From Nocardioides exalbidus (GTDB taxonomy: Bacteria; Actinomycetota; Actinomycetes; Propionibacteriales; Nocardioidaceae), in assembly GCF_900105585.1 (NCBI RefSeq), contig NZ_FNRT01000002.1, positions 1,240,001 to 1,304,000 of the forward strand: a stretch of DNA of 64,000 nucleotides, written 5' to 3'. Positions within the stretch are counted from its first letter, which is position 1; each line of letters starts with the position of its first letter. A program made the position numbers and the translations under genes. Below, piece by piece: positions 15,421 through 23,479 of this stretch. A model generated the notes under the pieces. It had not been told where the DNA came from. It saw only the letters and a program-made list of their open reading frames with translations, and ran no database searches.

Positions 15421-16176
15421 ATGCGCAGGACCTGGCACGTCGCTGCCGCCGTCGCGCTCACCACTGCGGTGACCGGCTGCGGGGTCGTCGACGACCTCAG
15501 GACCACCGGCTTCGCCAAGCAGGACGGCGCCGAGATCGCCACCGAGGCGAGCCGGGCGATGGCCGACGTGACGAGCATGCGCCTGACCGGCCAGGTCCGC
15601 GTCGGCGGCAACCCGATCCTGCTCGACCTCAGCATGGACGAGCAGTCGTGCACCGGCTCCATGCGCTTCGACAAGGGCCACTTCGCCGTCCGACGCGTGG
15701 GCAAGGAGGCCTGGGTCAAGGGCGACGCGACCGCCTACAGCCGGATCGCCGCCACCCCCCTGTCGAGCGCCGCCCTCGGCCGGCTCAGCACCACGTGGAT
15801 CGCGGTCGACGACAGGTCGGTCCTCCGGCTGTGCGACCTCGACTCGTTCCTCGACTCCTTCACCCTCGTCGAGCCCTCGACGGCGAAGGGCACGAAGGGG
15901 AGGAAGGGGACGAAGGGGGGCGAGGACGCGACGCCGGCGTCCGGGGTCTCGCTCGACAACGTCTCCGTCGGCGAGGAGACGAGCCAGGACGGCGACCGCG
16001 TCGTGCCGATCCTGACCACACCGACCGAGACCGTCTGGGTGCTCAGCAAGGCGCCCCACTACGTGATCCGGGTCGAGGACGCCACTCCGCGCACCGGTGG
16101 CTCGGTCAACTTCTCGGAGTTCAACCGCGACGTCGTCGTCGAGGCGCCGAGGGCCCAGGACGTCTTCACGCCCTGA
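15421..16176 (+). CDS. Secreted lipoprotein, LppX/LprG-like fold possible
   Basis: A 251-aa protein with a bacterial lipoprotein signal: MRRTWHVAAAVALTTAV followed by TGC, the lipidated cysteine. The body (ASRAMADVTSMRLTGQVRVG and IAVDDRSVLRLCDLDSFLDS) resembles actinobacterial lipoproteins of the LppX/LprG type, which bind lipids, but similarity is weak. A low-complexity lysine-glycine stretch (AKGTKGRKGTKGG) sits in the middle, possibly a surface loop. The start at 15421 was chosen over the frame opening at 15352 because the signal peptide begins there. The 3' end overlaps the convergent histidine kinase by 11 bases. Confidence 0.8.
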   Translation: MRRTWHVAAAVALTTAVTGCGVVDDLRTTGFAKQDGAEIATEASRAMADVTSMRLTGQVRVGGNPILLDLSMDEQSCTGSMRFDKGHFAVRRVGKEAWVKGDATAYSRIAATPLSSAALGRLSTTWIAVDDRSVLRLCDLDSFLDSFTLVEPSTAKGTKGRKGTKGGEDATPASGVSLDNVSVGEETSQDGDRVVPILTTPTETVWVLSKAPHYVIRVEDATPRTGGSVNFSEFNRDVVVEAPRAQDVFTP

Positions 16177-17917
16177 AGCGCAGCCTCACGGTGGTCCCGC
16201 GACCGAGGACCGACTCGACCTCGACGTCGCCGCCGATGCGCTGCATGATCTGGCGCACGATGCCGAGCCCGAGGCCGGTGCCCGGGCGCATCAGCGCCTC
16301 CTCGTTGGTGGAGCGGAAGAGCGGGTCGAACAGGTCGACCTGGTCGGCGTCGGAGATCCCGATGCCCTCGTCGCGGCAGGTGAAGGTGACGCCGCCGTCG
16401 TCGCGCCGCTCGACCCCGAGCCAGATCTCGTCGCCGGAGTCGGAGTACTTCACCGCGTTGTCGACGAGGTTGGCCACGGCGCTGGAGATCTCGCGCGAGT
16501 CGGCCAGCACGATCGTCGAGCCGGTCTCGCCGACGAGGTGGAGGGTGATGCCGGCCCGCTCGGCGACGGCGGCCATCGAGGAGATGGTGTCCTCGACGAC
16601 ACCGAGCAGGTCGACCTCCTCGAGCGCCGGCGCGTTCTGCGGGTCGCTCACCCGGGAGAGCATCGCGAGCCCGTCGAGCAGGTCACCGAGGCGCTCGGTC
16701 CCGCGCAGGATGGCCTGCGCGCGCTTGACGTCCCGCTCATCGGCGAGGTCGTTGGTGGCGAGGAACTCGGCGTTGGCGGCGATCACCGTCATCGGGTTGT
16801 TGATCTCGTGGGTCAGCTCCCGCAGGAACCGGTAGCGCGACTCCTCGAGCTCGCGCAGCTCGCCCAGCAGCCGTCGCTCGCGCTGGGTGGCGTGGGCGTT
16901 GGCGAGCGCGCGACCGAGGTCGTGCCCGAGCTCCAGGGCGGCGAGCGACTCACCGTCGGTCCAGCGCCGCGACCCGGTGCGCCGGGCGCACACGATCATC
17001 CCGAGCACCTGGTCGTCGACCCCGACGGGCGCGACGACCAGCGTCTCGAACCCGGCCGTCGCGAGCGCCGTGGTGAACCAGTCGGCGTACGCCGCCTCGA
17101 CCTCGCCGTCGCCCCAGACCAGGCCCGGCTCGATGATGACCACGCGGTTCGGCTGGGTCCACGCCCGGATCGCCGCGGCCTGCAGCGCCCGGCGTACGTC
17201 GAGGTCGAGCTCCAGGCTCAGCCCGTCGGTCGTCTCGATCTCCCCGGCGATGAACACGTCGATCTCGAGCTCGTCGACCGAGAGCGCCTCGACGAGGGCC
17301 TTGCGCGCCTCGCGGAGCAGGTGGCCGACGTCGTGGCGCGCCGGGCTGGACTGCACCATCACCCGTGCCGCGCGGATGCTGCGCGCGAGGTGGGCGAACT
17401 CCTCGCGCTCGATCACCGCGAGGATCGTGCCGAGGGTCAGCGACAGGGTGTCGGTCAGCGCCTCGAAGCGCGTGCGCGACAGGCGGCGGAGGCCGAAGGG
17501 CTCGTCGAGGTAGAGCAGGGCCCGCAGCGCGCCGCCCTCGTCGCGCACCTCGGCGACGAGCATGTCGAGCGGGTGCCAGTCGCCGTCGTCGTCGGTGCGC
17601 GGGATGTCGGGCACCCACGAGGCGTCGCGCAGCGCCTCCTCGACCCCGGGCGAGTAGGCGTCCTCGGCGACGAAGGTCCACTCCCCGTGGGTCACGCCGT
17701 CGTCGATCGCGGCGATCATGTCCTCGACGCGGGAGCCGGTCCCGAGCAGCTGGGCGGATCCCTCGGGCTCACCCGTGATGGCCACGAACTCGAGCAGGCC
17801 CTGCGGCCGCACGACCTCGAGCGCGCCGACCTTGAAGCCCGCCCGGGCGGCGGCGTCCGCGGTGATCTCGTGCAGCAGCGCACGCGCCCGCGCACCGCCC
17901 CAGCTCGAGTCCCGCAT
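16166..17917 (-). CDS. Cytosolic GAF-type sensor histidine kinase
   Basis: A 583-aa kinase with no membrane segment. The first 360 residues form sensory domains, including a GAF-like segment (ETLVVAPVGVDDQVLGMIVC). The H box FLRELTHEINNPMTVIAANA lies near residue 369 with the phosphorylated His. N box VANLVDNAVKYSDSGDEIWL, then CRDEGIGISD and GTGLGLGIVRQIMQRIGG complete the ATPase domain. It is a paralogue of the kinase at 18905-20692: both start with a similar region (LLHEITADAAARAGFKVGAL here). The signal is unknown. No partner regulator is adjacent. The 3' end is convergent with the lipoprotein gene. Confidence 0.92.
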   Translation of the reverse strand: MRDSSWGGARARALLHEITADAAARAGFKVGALEVVRPQGLLEFVAITGEPEGSAQLLGTGSRVEDMIAAIDDGVTHGEWTFVAEDAYSPGVEEALRDASWVPDIPRTDDDGDWHPLDMLVAEVRDEGGALRALLYLDEPFGLRRLSRTRFEALTDTLSLTLGTILAVIEREEFAHLARSIRAARVMVQSSPARHDVGHLLREARKALVEALSVDELEIDVFIAGEIETTDGLSLELDLDVRRALQAAAIRAWTQPNRVVIIEPGLVWGDGEVEAAYADWFTTALATAGFETLVVAPVGVDDQVLGMIVCARRTGSRRWTDGESLAALELGHDLGRALANAHATQRERRLLGELRELEESRYRFLRELTHEINNPMTVIAANAEFLATNDLADERDVKRAQAILRGTERLGDLLDGLAMLSRVSDPQNAPALEEVDLLGVVEDTISSMAAVAERAGITLHLVGETGSTIVLADSREISSAVANLVDNAVKYSDSGDEIWLGVERRDDGGVTFTCRDEGIGISDADQVDLFDPLFRSTNEEALMRPGTGLGLGIVRQIMQRIGGDVEVESVLGRGTTVRLRFRA

Positions 17918-17961
17918 CCTGTCCCCGCCCACCAGATCCACCGGGGGCCGTCTCCCATGCC

Positions 17962-17978
17962 GATCCCCACGGGGGATC
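17962..17978. promoter_or_regulatory. GATCCCC-ACG-GGGGATC palindrome upstream of the kinase gene
   Basis: Perfect 7-base arms with a three-base centre, 45 bases upstream of the kinase start. A -10-like TACGAT on the minus strand (17981-17976) overlaps it. It may be an operator; nothing else in the window shares it. Confidence 0.35.
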
Positions 17979-18051
17979 GTACGGCCAGGCCGAGCGTGGC
18001 CGGGAGGATTTTGCCCTCGATTCCAACCACTGGTCGGCCGTGCCGACGCCG

Positions 18052-18900
18052 CTACAGGCCGTTCTGGCTGAAGTGCATGTAGTCCTTGGATGAGCGCCAG
18101 GACCCGCCCCACTCCCACCCGATGCGGGCGAAGGCGCGCACCACCGGACCGTCCGGGGTGATCATCCCGGCCCGCACCCGGTCCCGGCGGAGGTACGACG
18201 ACGCCAGCTCGGGCAGCACCACGTCGCCCTTCTGGTAGGGGTTCTGGAACGAGTCGATGTCGATCGCGAGGCCGTAGGCGTGCTGGGAGAAGTACGTCGC
18301 CCCCGTCGACGGGCGGCACACGAAGGCGCTCGTCTCGTTGCCGTCGCCGGTCGAGGGCGCGTCGGGGTCGTAGGTCCGGGCGATCGCGAGGCGCTCCTGC
18401 GGGAAGCGCACCCGGTAGAGCGTGCGGAAGACCTGGACGAGGTCGTCGGCCACGGCACTGTTCACGAGCAGCTCGCCGGTGTGGCGCTGGGCGTCGAAGC
18501 CCCAGAACACGACCCGCACCCAGGCCAGGTCGCTCGCTGCGACCGGGCAGCCCTCCTGCCACGTCGAGCGGGCGATCACCCGGCGCGGGGCCGGCGAGAC
18601 GACCCTGCTCGCGAAGCCCGTGCCGGGCAGCATCCGCACGTCGTCGGGCAGGGTCCACCGGCGGTGGCGCATCACCGACGGGGTCGGGCGGACCTCGCCG
18701 TTGCCGGTGGCGGGATCGTCGGGCAGGAGCCTCGTGCCGAGCCAGCGCGGTGCGACGCTGCCCCAGCCGGTCGCCGCCTGCGGCTGCGTGCCGTCGACGC
18801 TCGGCTGGGCGGCCGGCGCGCGGTCGTCGTACGTCACCGGGGTGCCGGTGGCGACCAGCACGACCTGCAGGACGGCGGCGGCGAGCGCGGTGACGGACAC
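18052..18900 (-). CDS. Exported M15-family D-alanyl-D-alanine carboxypeptidase-like peptidase
   Basis: A 282-aa protein with an N-terminal hydrophobic signal or anchor (MSVTALAAAVLQVVLVATG). The catalytic region has the M15 zinc site: SQHAYGLAIDIDSFQNPY near residue 207 gives His and Asp, and WEWGGSWRSSKDYMHF near 265-277 gives the last His. Peptidases of this type trim peptidoglycan stem peptides outside the membrane. It lies between two paralogous cytosolic kinases on the same strand; the 3' neighbour kinase starts 134 bases downstream, so cotranscription is possible but not certain. Confidence 0.9.
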   Translation of the reverse strand: MSVTALAAAVLQVVLVATGTPVTYDDRAPAAQPSVDGTQPQAATGWGSVAPRWLGTRLLPDDPATGNGEVRPTPSVMRHRRWTLPDDVRMLPGTGFASRVVSPAPRRVIARSTWQEGCPVAASDLAWVRVVFWGFDAQRHTGELLVNSAVADDLVQVFRTLYRVRFPQERLAIARTYDPDAPSTGDGNETSAFVCRPSTGATYFSQHAYGLAIDIDSFQNPYQKGDVVLPELASSYLRRDRVRAGMITPDGPVVRAFARIGWEWGGSWRSSKDYMHFSQNGL

Positions 18901-18904
18901 CCCG

Positions 18905-20692
18905 TCACGCTACGTCGGCGGGCGACCCGACCGGGAGCCACACCGTGAAGGTGGTGCCCTCGCCGAGCACGGAGGCCACGTCGATCGTGCCGCCGTGGCC
19001 CTTCACGACGCGCTCCATGATCGCCAGTCCGAGGCCGGTGCCGGGACGCTTGCGCGCCTCGGGGTCGGGCGCGCGGAAGAACGGCGTGAAGACGTGCTCG
19101 AGCGCGGACTCCGCGATGCCGATGCCCGAGTCGGCGCAGACCAGGCACACCCCGGCAGCGCCGTCGGACTCGCGTGTCGCCGGCTTGAGGCAGACCCGGA
19201 CCTCACCGCCGTCGGGGGTGTACTTGCAGGCGTTGGAGACCAGGTTGGCGACCATCCGCTGCAGCCCGTCCGGCTCCCCCACGACCACCAGGCCGTCGGC
19301 GACCTCCGTGCGGAGGGCGACCCCTCCACTGGTCGCGGTCGGCGCGAGGAACTCGCACGTGTCGCGCACCAGGGCGGACAGGTCGACCGTCGCGATGTCG
19401 GCCGACCGGTCGGTGTCGCTCACGGTGGCGAGCGCCATCAGGTCCTCGATCATGCTGGCGATCCGGCGGGAGGCGCGGTCCATCGCGTCCATCGACTCCC
19501 CGATGGGGCCGTCGGTCGACTCGGGCACGTCCATCGCGAGCATCTCGAGGTGGGAGAAGAGCACGCTGACCGGGTTGCGCAGCTCGTGCGCGAGGGTCAG
19601 GACCATGTCGCGCCGGTAGTCGCTGATGTCGCGGATCTCGGCGTTGAGCTCGCGCTCGCGCTGCATCAGCCGAGCCTCGAGGACCACGGTCGCCACGTCG
19701 CTCGCGACGGACTTCGCGGCGTTGATCTCGGAGTCGATCCAGCGCGGTTCGTCGGGGGCGCGACCGAGGCCCATGGAGCCGAGGTACTCCTCGCCCATGC
19801 CGATCGGCACCAGGAGCCACGACCCGACCCCTCGGTGCGCCATCGCCTCGGCGAGCACCTCGGGCGTGGCGACCGACCGCTCGGTCACCCCCCAGGTCTC
19901 GGTGGGCTCGACCACCAGGTGCCCGCGGCGGAGCCAGACCCGCCGCATGTGCTCCTCGAAGAAGACCTTGTAGGGCTCGAGCGCGGGAGCCGGCGCCCCC
20001 GACAGCAGCACGTCGACGGTGTCGACCTGCATCGACGAGACCATCGCTCGCGACAGCTCCCCGAGGAACTCGCCGATCTCCAGCCCCGGCGCGACGCTCT
20101 GCCGTGCGGCGCGCGCCTGCGACACCATCCGCACCTGCTCGCCGTAGAGCTCGCGCTCGACGATGCTCACCACGGCCTCGCACAGCACGGCGATCTCGCT
20201 GTTGACCGCGGCCATCGTGCCCTGCGTGGGCCGGCGCCCGGAGAGGGGCTCGTCGAGGTAGAGCGTGCCGCGCAGCTCACCGTCCTCGTTGGTGAGCAGC
20301 TGCACGAGCCGGTCCTCGCCGGTCCAGGCGTCGGGGAGGTCGGAGGGCGGCAGGTCGGGGATGTGGCCGTAGCCGGCGAGCCACTCGCGGGTGTCGTCGT
20401 CCATCGCCTCGCCCGGGATGAACCTCCATCCCTCCATCTCGGTGCTGAAGGCGAGGATGCGGTCGAGGTCGAGCGGGGAGGCCTTCCCCAGCAGCTCGTC
20501 GTGCGCGTCGGCGTCGCCGGCGATGGCGACGAACTCGAGGTTGCCGTCGGAGCGGAGCGCCTCGATGGCGACCACCTTGAAGCCCGAGCGGCGCGCGGCG
20601 TCCTCCGCGATGGCATGCAGGACGGCGCGTTGGGCATCGTTGCCCCACGCCTCTCCTCTCGGACGCGTCCACGTCCCCCTGTTCGCGGCCAT
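18905..20692 (-). CDS. Cytosolic GAF-type sensor histidine kinase, paralogue
   Basis: A 595-aa kinase. The N-terminal region (RAVLHAIAEDAARRSGFKVV) resembles that of the kinase at 16166-17917, and the same layout follows: GAF-like middle (GSWLLVPIGMGEEYLGSMGL), H box VLTLAHELRNPVSVLFSHLE near residue 367, N box NLVSNACKYTPDGGEVRV, and GTGLGLAIMERVVKGHGG. No membrane helix is visible. It probably senses an intracellular ligand through the GAF-like part. The 3' end abuts the M15 peptidase start by 4 bases, so those two are likely cotranscribed. The divergent acyl-CoA dehydrogenase gene shares its upstream region. Confidence 0.92.
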   Translation of the reverse strand: MAANRGTWTRPRGEAWGNDAQRAVLHAIAEDAARRSGFKVVAIEALRSDGNLEFVAIAGDADAHDELLGKASPLDLDRILAFSTEMEGWRFIPGEAMDDDTREWLAGYGHIPDLPPSDLPDAWTGEDRLVQLLTNEDGELRGTLYLDEPLSGRRPTQGTMAAVNSEIAVLCEAVVSIVERELYGEQVRMVSQARAARQSVAPGLEIGEFLGELSRAMVSSMQVDTVDVLLSGAPAPALEPYKVFFEEHMRRVWLRRGHLVVEPTETWGVTERSVATPEVLAEAMAHRGVGSWLLVPIGMGEEYLGSMGLGRAPDEPRWIDSEINAAKSVASDVATVVLEARLMQRERELNAEIRDISDYRRDMVLTLAHELRNPVSVLFSHLEMLAMDVPESTDGPIGESMDAMDRASRRIASMIEDLMALATVSDTDRSADIATVDLSALVRDTCEFLAPTATSGGVALRTEVADGLVVVGEPDGLQRMVANLVSNACKYTPDGGEVRVCLKPATRESDGAAGVCLVCADSGIGIAESALEHVFTPFFRAPDPEARKRPGTGLGLAIMERVVKGHGGTIDVASVLGEGTTFTVWLPVGSPADVA

Positions 20693-20795
20693 GCGATCCC
20701 ACCCCCGGAAACGTGCCGTCGCTGCGAGGTTACGTCGCGCTGCCCACCCGCGTGGGTGACTTCGGTGAGAATGACCCGAAGAGGTGACTGGCTAG

Positions 20796-20801
20796 TAACA
20801 T
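20796..20801 (+). promoter_or_regulatory. Candidate -10 element of the acyl-CoA dehydrogenase gene
   Basis: TAACAT lies seven bases before the ATG at 20809, again suggesting a leaderless transcript. An inverted repeat (CTTCGG 20760-20765, CCGAAG 20776-20781) covers the expected -35 area and may be an operator. Confidence 0.4.
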
Positions 20802-20808
20802 CCGGGCC

Positions 20809-21954
20809 ATGAAGCGTGAGATCTACGACGAGGACCACGAGGCGTTCCGCTCCTCGGTGAAGCAGTTCCTGGACCGCGAGGTGGTGCCGCACCTCGAGAC
20901 GTACGCCGAGCACCACGGGCTCGACCGTGAGTTCTGGCTCGCCGCGGGTAGGCAGGGCTTCCTCGGCCTGGAGATCCCGGAGGAGTTCGGCGGCTCCGAG
21001 GCCGGCGACTACCGGTTCAACGCGGTGCTCACCGAGGAGCTCGCGAAGGTCAACATGACCCTGCCGAGCTGCGTCGGCATCCACGCCGACATCACGGTGC
21101 CCTACCTCGTGCACCTCACCGACGACGAGCAGAAGGCGCGCTGGCTGCCGCAGGCCGCGACGGGCGAGCTGGTCACCGCCATCGGCATGACCGAGCCCGG
21201 CGGCGGCTCCGACCTGGCCAACCTCAGGACGACCGCCGTGCGCGACGGCGACGACTGGATCATCAACGGCTCCAAGACCTTCATCACCAACGGCGGCTCC
21301 GCCGACCTCGTGCTCGTCGCAGCGCGCACCAGCCCGGAGAAGAAGGCCAAGGGCATCTCGCTCTTCGCCGTCGACACCACGCTCGACGGCTTCAGCGTCG
21401 GCCGCGTGCTCGACAAGGTCGGCCAGGACGAGTCCGACACGGCCGAGCTCGCCTTCGAGAACGTCCGCGTCAGCAACGACGACCTCGTCGGTCCGCTCGA
21501 CACCGGCTTCATCTCGATGATGCAGTTCCTGCCGCAGGAGCGCCTCGGCTCGGCCATCACCAACCTGGCCCACGCCAAGCAGATCCTGCTCGAGACCGTG
21601 CAGTACGCCAAGGACCGCCAGGCGTTCGGGCAGCCCATCGGCTCCTTCCAGAACACCCAGTTCCTGCTGGCCGACCTCGTCACCCGCATCGACGTCACCG
21701 AGGCCTTCGTCGACCAGTGCGTGCTGGCCCACACGAAGAAGGAGCTGACACCGGTCGACGCCGCCAAGGCGAAGTGGTGGACCTCGCAGGTCCAGAACGA
21801 CGTCCTCGACCACTGCGTGCAGGTCCACGGCGGCTACGGCTTCATGAACGAGTACCGCGTCGCCCGCGCCTGGCGCGACGCCCGCGTCACGAAGATCTGG
21901 GCCGGGTCCAACGAGATCATGAAGATGCTGATCGGGCGCGACCTGGGGCTCTAG
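20809..21954 (+). CDS. Acyl-CoA dehydrogenase
   Basis: FAD-dependent acyl-CoA dehydrogenase, 381 aa, standard length. Features include IGMTEPGGGSDLANLRTTA and WIINGSKTFITNGGSADLVL of the flavin-binding middle domain. The helical C-terminal domain has FGQPIGSFQNTQFLLADLVT and the end HGGYGFMNEYRVARAWRDAR then VTKIWAGSNEIMK. The usual catalytic Glu position near the end is occupied within this GSNEIM region or helix G; I cannot settle which. Substrate chain length is unknown. The gene is followed two bases later by thpR. Confidence 0.94.
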   Translation: MKREIYDEDHEAFRSSVKQFLDREVVPHLETYAEHHGLDREFWLAAGRQGFLGLEIPEEFGGSEAGDYRFNAVLTEELAKVNMTLPSCVGIHADITVPYLVHLTDDEQKARWLPQAATGELVTAIGMTEPGGGSDLANLRTTAVRDGDDWIINGSKTFITNGGSADLVLVAARTSPEKKAKGISLFAVDTTLDGFSVGRVLDKVGQDESDTAELAFENVRVSNDDLVGPLDTGFISMMQFLPQERLGSAITNLAHAKQILLETVQYAKDRQAFGQPIGSFQNTQFLLADLVTRIDVTEAFVDQCVLAHTKKELTPVDAAKAKWWTSQVQNDVLDHCVQVHGGYGFMNEYRVARAWRDARVTKIWAGSNEIMKMLIGRDLGL

Positions 21955-21956
21955 GC

Positions 21957-22547
21957 ATGGTGCGCATGTTCGTCGCGGTGGTCCCGCCGCCGGAGGTGGT
22001 CGAGCACCTCGAGGAGTTCCTGTCCTTCCGCCGGGAGGCGGCCAGCTTCCGGTGGTCGGACCCCCGCCAGTGGCACGTCACGCTCGCCTTCGCCGAGGAC
22101 GTCGCCGACCGCAGCCTCGACGACCTCGACGACCGGCTCACCGCGGTCGCGGGTCGTCGTACGCCCTTCGGGTTGCGGGTCGCCGGCGGCGGGGCCTTCC
22201 CGGACCCCGACCGGGCCCGGGTGCTCGTCGCCGGGCTCGACACGTCTGAGGAGTCGGACGCGGCCCTGGACGCGCTGTCGACCGCGTGCCGGCAGGCGAT
22301 GTCGGCCGCCGGGGCGCGCGTCGACGGCCAGCGGTTCCGACCCCACCTCACGCTCGGGCGGCTCGCCCGACCGGACAACGTCACGTCGTGGGTGCGCCTG
22401 CTCGACGCGTACGACGGCCCGGCCTGGGTCGTCGACGAGGTCGCCCTGGTCGCCTCCCACCTCGGTGAGGGCCCGCGCCGCCGGCCCCGCCACGAGGTCG
22501 TCGCGACGTACCCCCTCCGCCGAGCGGGCACTCCCTCCCCGTCCTGA
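21957..22547 (+). CDS. thpR: RNA 2',3'-cyclic phosphodiesterase ThpR
   Basis: 2H-phosphoesterase, 196 aa. The two catalytic HxT motifs are present: WHVTLAF near residue 40 and PHLTLGR near residue 127. The N-terminus (MVRMFVAVVPPPEVVEHLEE) is typical. The family opens cyclic phosphate ends and reverses 2'-5' RNA ligation. The start ATG at 21957 follows the acyl-CoA dehydrogenase stop by two bases. The last six codons (GTPSPS) lie inside the 31-nt repeat array, so the repeat appears to have extended or replaced the original C-terminus. Confidence 0.92.
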   Translation: MVRMFVAVVPPPEVVEHLEEFLSFRREAASFRWSDPRQWHVTLAFAEDVADRSLDDLDDRLTAVAGRRTPFGLRVAGGGAFPDPDRARVLVAGLDTSEESDAALDALSTACRQAMSAAGARVDGQRFRPHLTLGRLARPDNVTSWVRLLDAYDGPAWVVDEVALVASHLGEGPRRRPRHEVVATYPLRRAGTPSPS

Positions 22548-22655
22548 GCGCCGACCGGGCACTCCCTCCCCGTGTAGCGCGATGAAGTGCCCGGTCGACG
22601 TGCCGGACGGGGACGACGTGCCCGGTCGGCGTGCCGGACGGGGACGACGCGCCCG
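22525..22655. repeat. Inverted tandem array of 31-nt units
   Basis: Two units starting CGGGCACTCCCTCCCCGT (22525-22555, 22556-22586) face two units starting GTGCCCGGTCG (22587-22617, 22618-22648), followed by a partial unit. The left units are reverse-complement relatives of the right ones. The junction forms an 11-bp perfect inverted repeat, GACCGGGCACT with AGTGCCCGGTC. It fills the thpR-VIT spacer. Confidence 0.85.
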
Positions 22656-22712
22656 GTGAGCGGAGGCTGACCTACGTTGCGAGGCGCGCCCGGCCGGAGT
22701 TGGATCGAGGGC

Positions 22713-23447
22713 GTGAGCCTTGAGATCGGGACCGACGAGGAGCCGCAGCACTGGCACGATGCCGTCGACGACGACGTGAGCGGCCGGCTGAACTGGCTGC
22801 GGGCCGGGGTGCTCGGCGCCAACGACGGCATCGTGTCGACGGCCGGGGTCGTGATGGGCGTCGCGGGCGCCACCGACGACAGCGGGACGATCCTCATCGC
22901 GGGCATTGCCGCACTGACCGCGGGTGCGCTGAGCATGGGCGCCGGGGAGTACGTCTCGGTCAGCACGCAGCGCGACTCCGAGCGCTCGATCCTCGCGATG
23001 GAGCGCAGGGAGCTCGAGCAGATGCCGCAGACCGAGCAGGAGGAGCTCGCCCGGATGTACCGCGAGAAGGGCCTCACGCCCGAGACCGCGGAGAAGGTCG
23101 CCGAGGAGCTCACCGCCCACGACGCGCTCGAGGCGCACGCCGACATCGAGTTCGGCATCGACCCCGACTCCCTCACGAACCCGTGGCACGCGGCGCTCGC
23201 CTCGATGGTCGCCTTCACGCTCGGCGCCCTGCTGCCGCTGCTGGTCGTGGCGTTCGTGCCCGACGCCGCCCGCGTGGTGACCACCGTCGTCGTGGTCGCG
23301 CTGGCGCTCGCCGGCGCCGGTGCGGTCAGCGCCAGGCTGGGCTACAGCCCGCGCCTGCCCGCGGTCGCGCGCAACGTGGGTGGCGGCCTGCTCGCGATGG
23401 GCGTGACCTACCTGATCGGCATGTTCGCCGGCGTCCACCTCGGCTGA
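22713..23447 (+). CDS. VIT1/CCC1-family metal transporter
   Basis: Membrane protein of about 244 aa in the VIT family (iron/manganese transport). Signatures are LRAGVLGANDGIVSTAGVVM in the first helix and the second segment ALTAGALSMGAGEYVSVSTQ, followed by a cytosolic helical region rich in Glu (ELEQMPQTEQEELARMYREK) that binds metal in family members. Three further hydrophobic segments end the protein. The start is uncertain: GTG 22713 is preferred, while TTG 22677 would add 12 residues. The gene directly follows the repeat array and converges on pntB. Confidence 0.9.
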   Translation: MSLEIGTDEEPQHWHDAVDDDVSGRLNWLRAGVLGANDGIVSTAGVVMGVAGATDDSGTILIAGIAALTAGALSMGAGEYVSVSTQRDSERSILAMERRELEQMPQTEQEELARMYREKGLTPETAEKVAEELTAHDALEAHADIEFGIDPDSLTNPWHAALASMVAFTLGALLPLLVVAFVPDAARVVTTVVVVALALAGAGAVSARLGYSPRLPAVARNVGGGLLAMGVTYLIGMFAGVHLG

Positions 23448-23459
23448 GGCGTCACCCGC

Positions 23460-23479
23460 CCGCCCTCAGGAGAGGGCGG
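23460..23479. terminator. Bidirectional hairpin between the VIT gene and pntB
   Basis: A perfect 8-bp stem (CCGCCCTC/GAGGGCGG) with a four-base loop AGGA lies between the convergent stop codons, partly within the last codons of pntB. No T-run is present on either side. Confidence 0.55.

Noticed and set aside
16097..18082. A 661-aa + strand frame opposite the first histidine kinase
   Set aside because: It shadows the kinase and has no domain signature.
10695..20692. A three-component cluster of the NarL-type regulator with the two kinases
   Set aside because: The genes are 5-10 kb apart with unrelated genes in between; a partnership is only possible and not supported by arrangement.
22525..22655. 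CRISPR array
   Set aside because: The 31-nt units are contiguous without unique spacers, half are inverted, and no cas gene is near.
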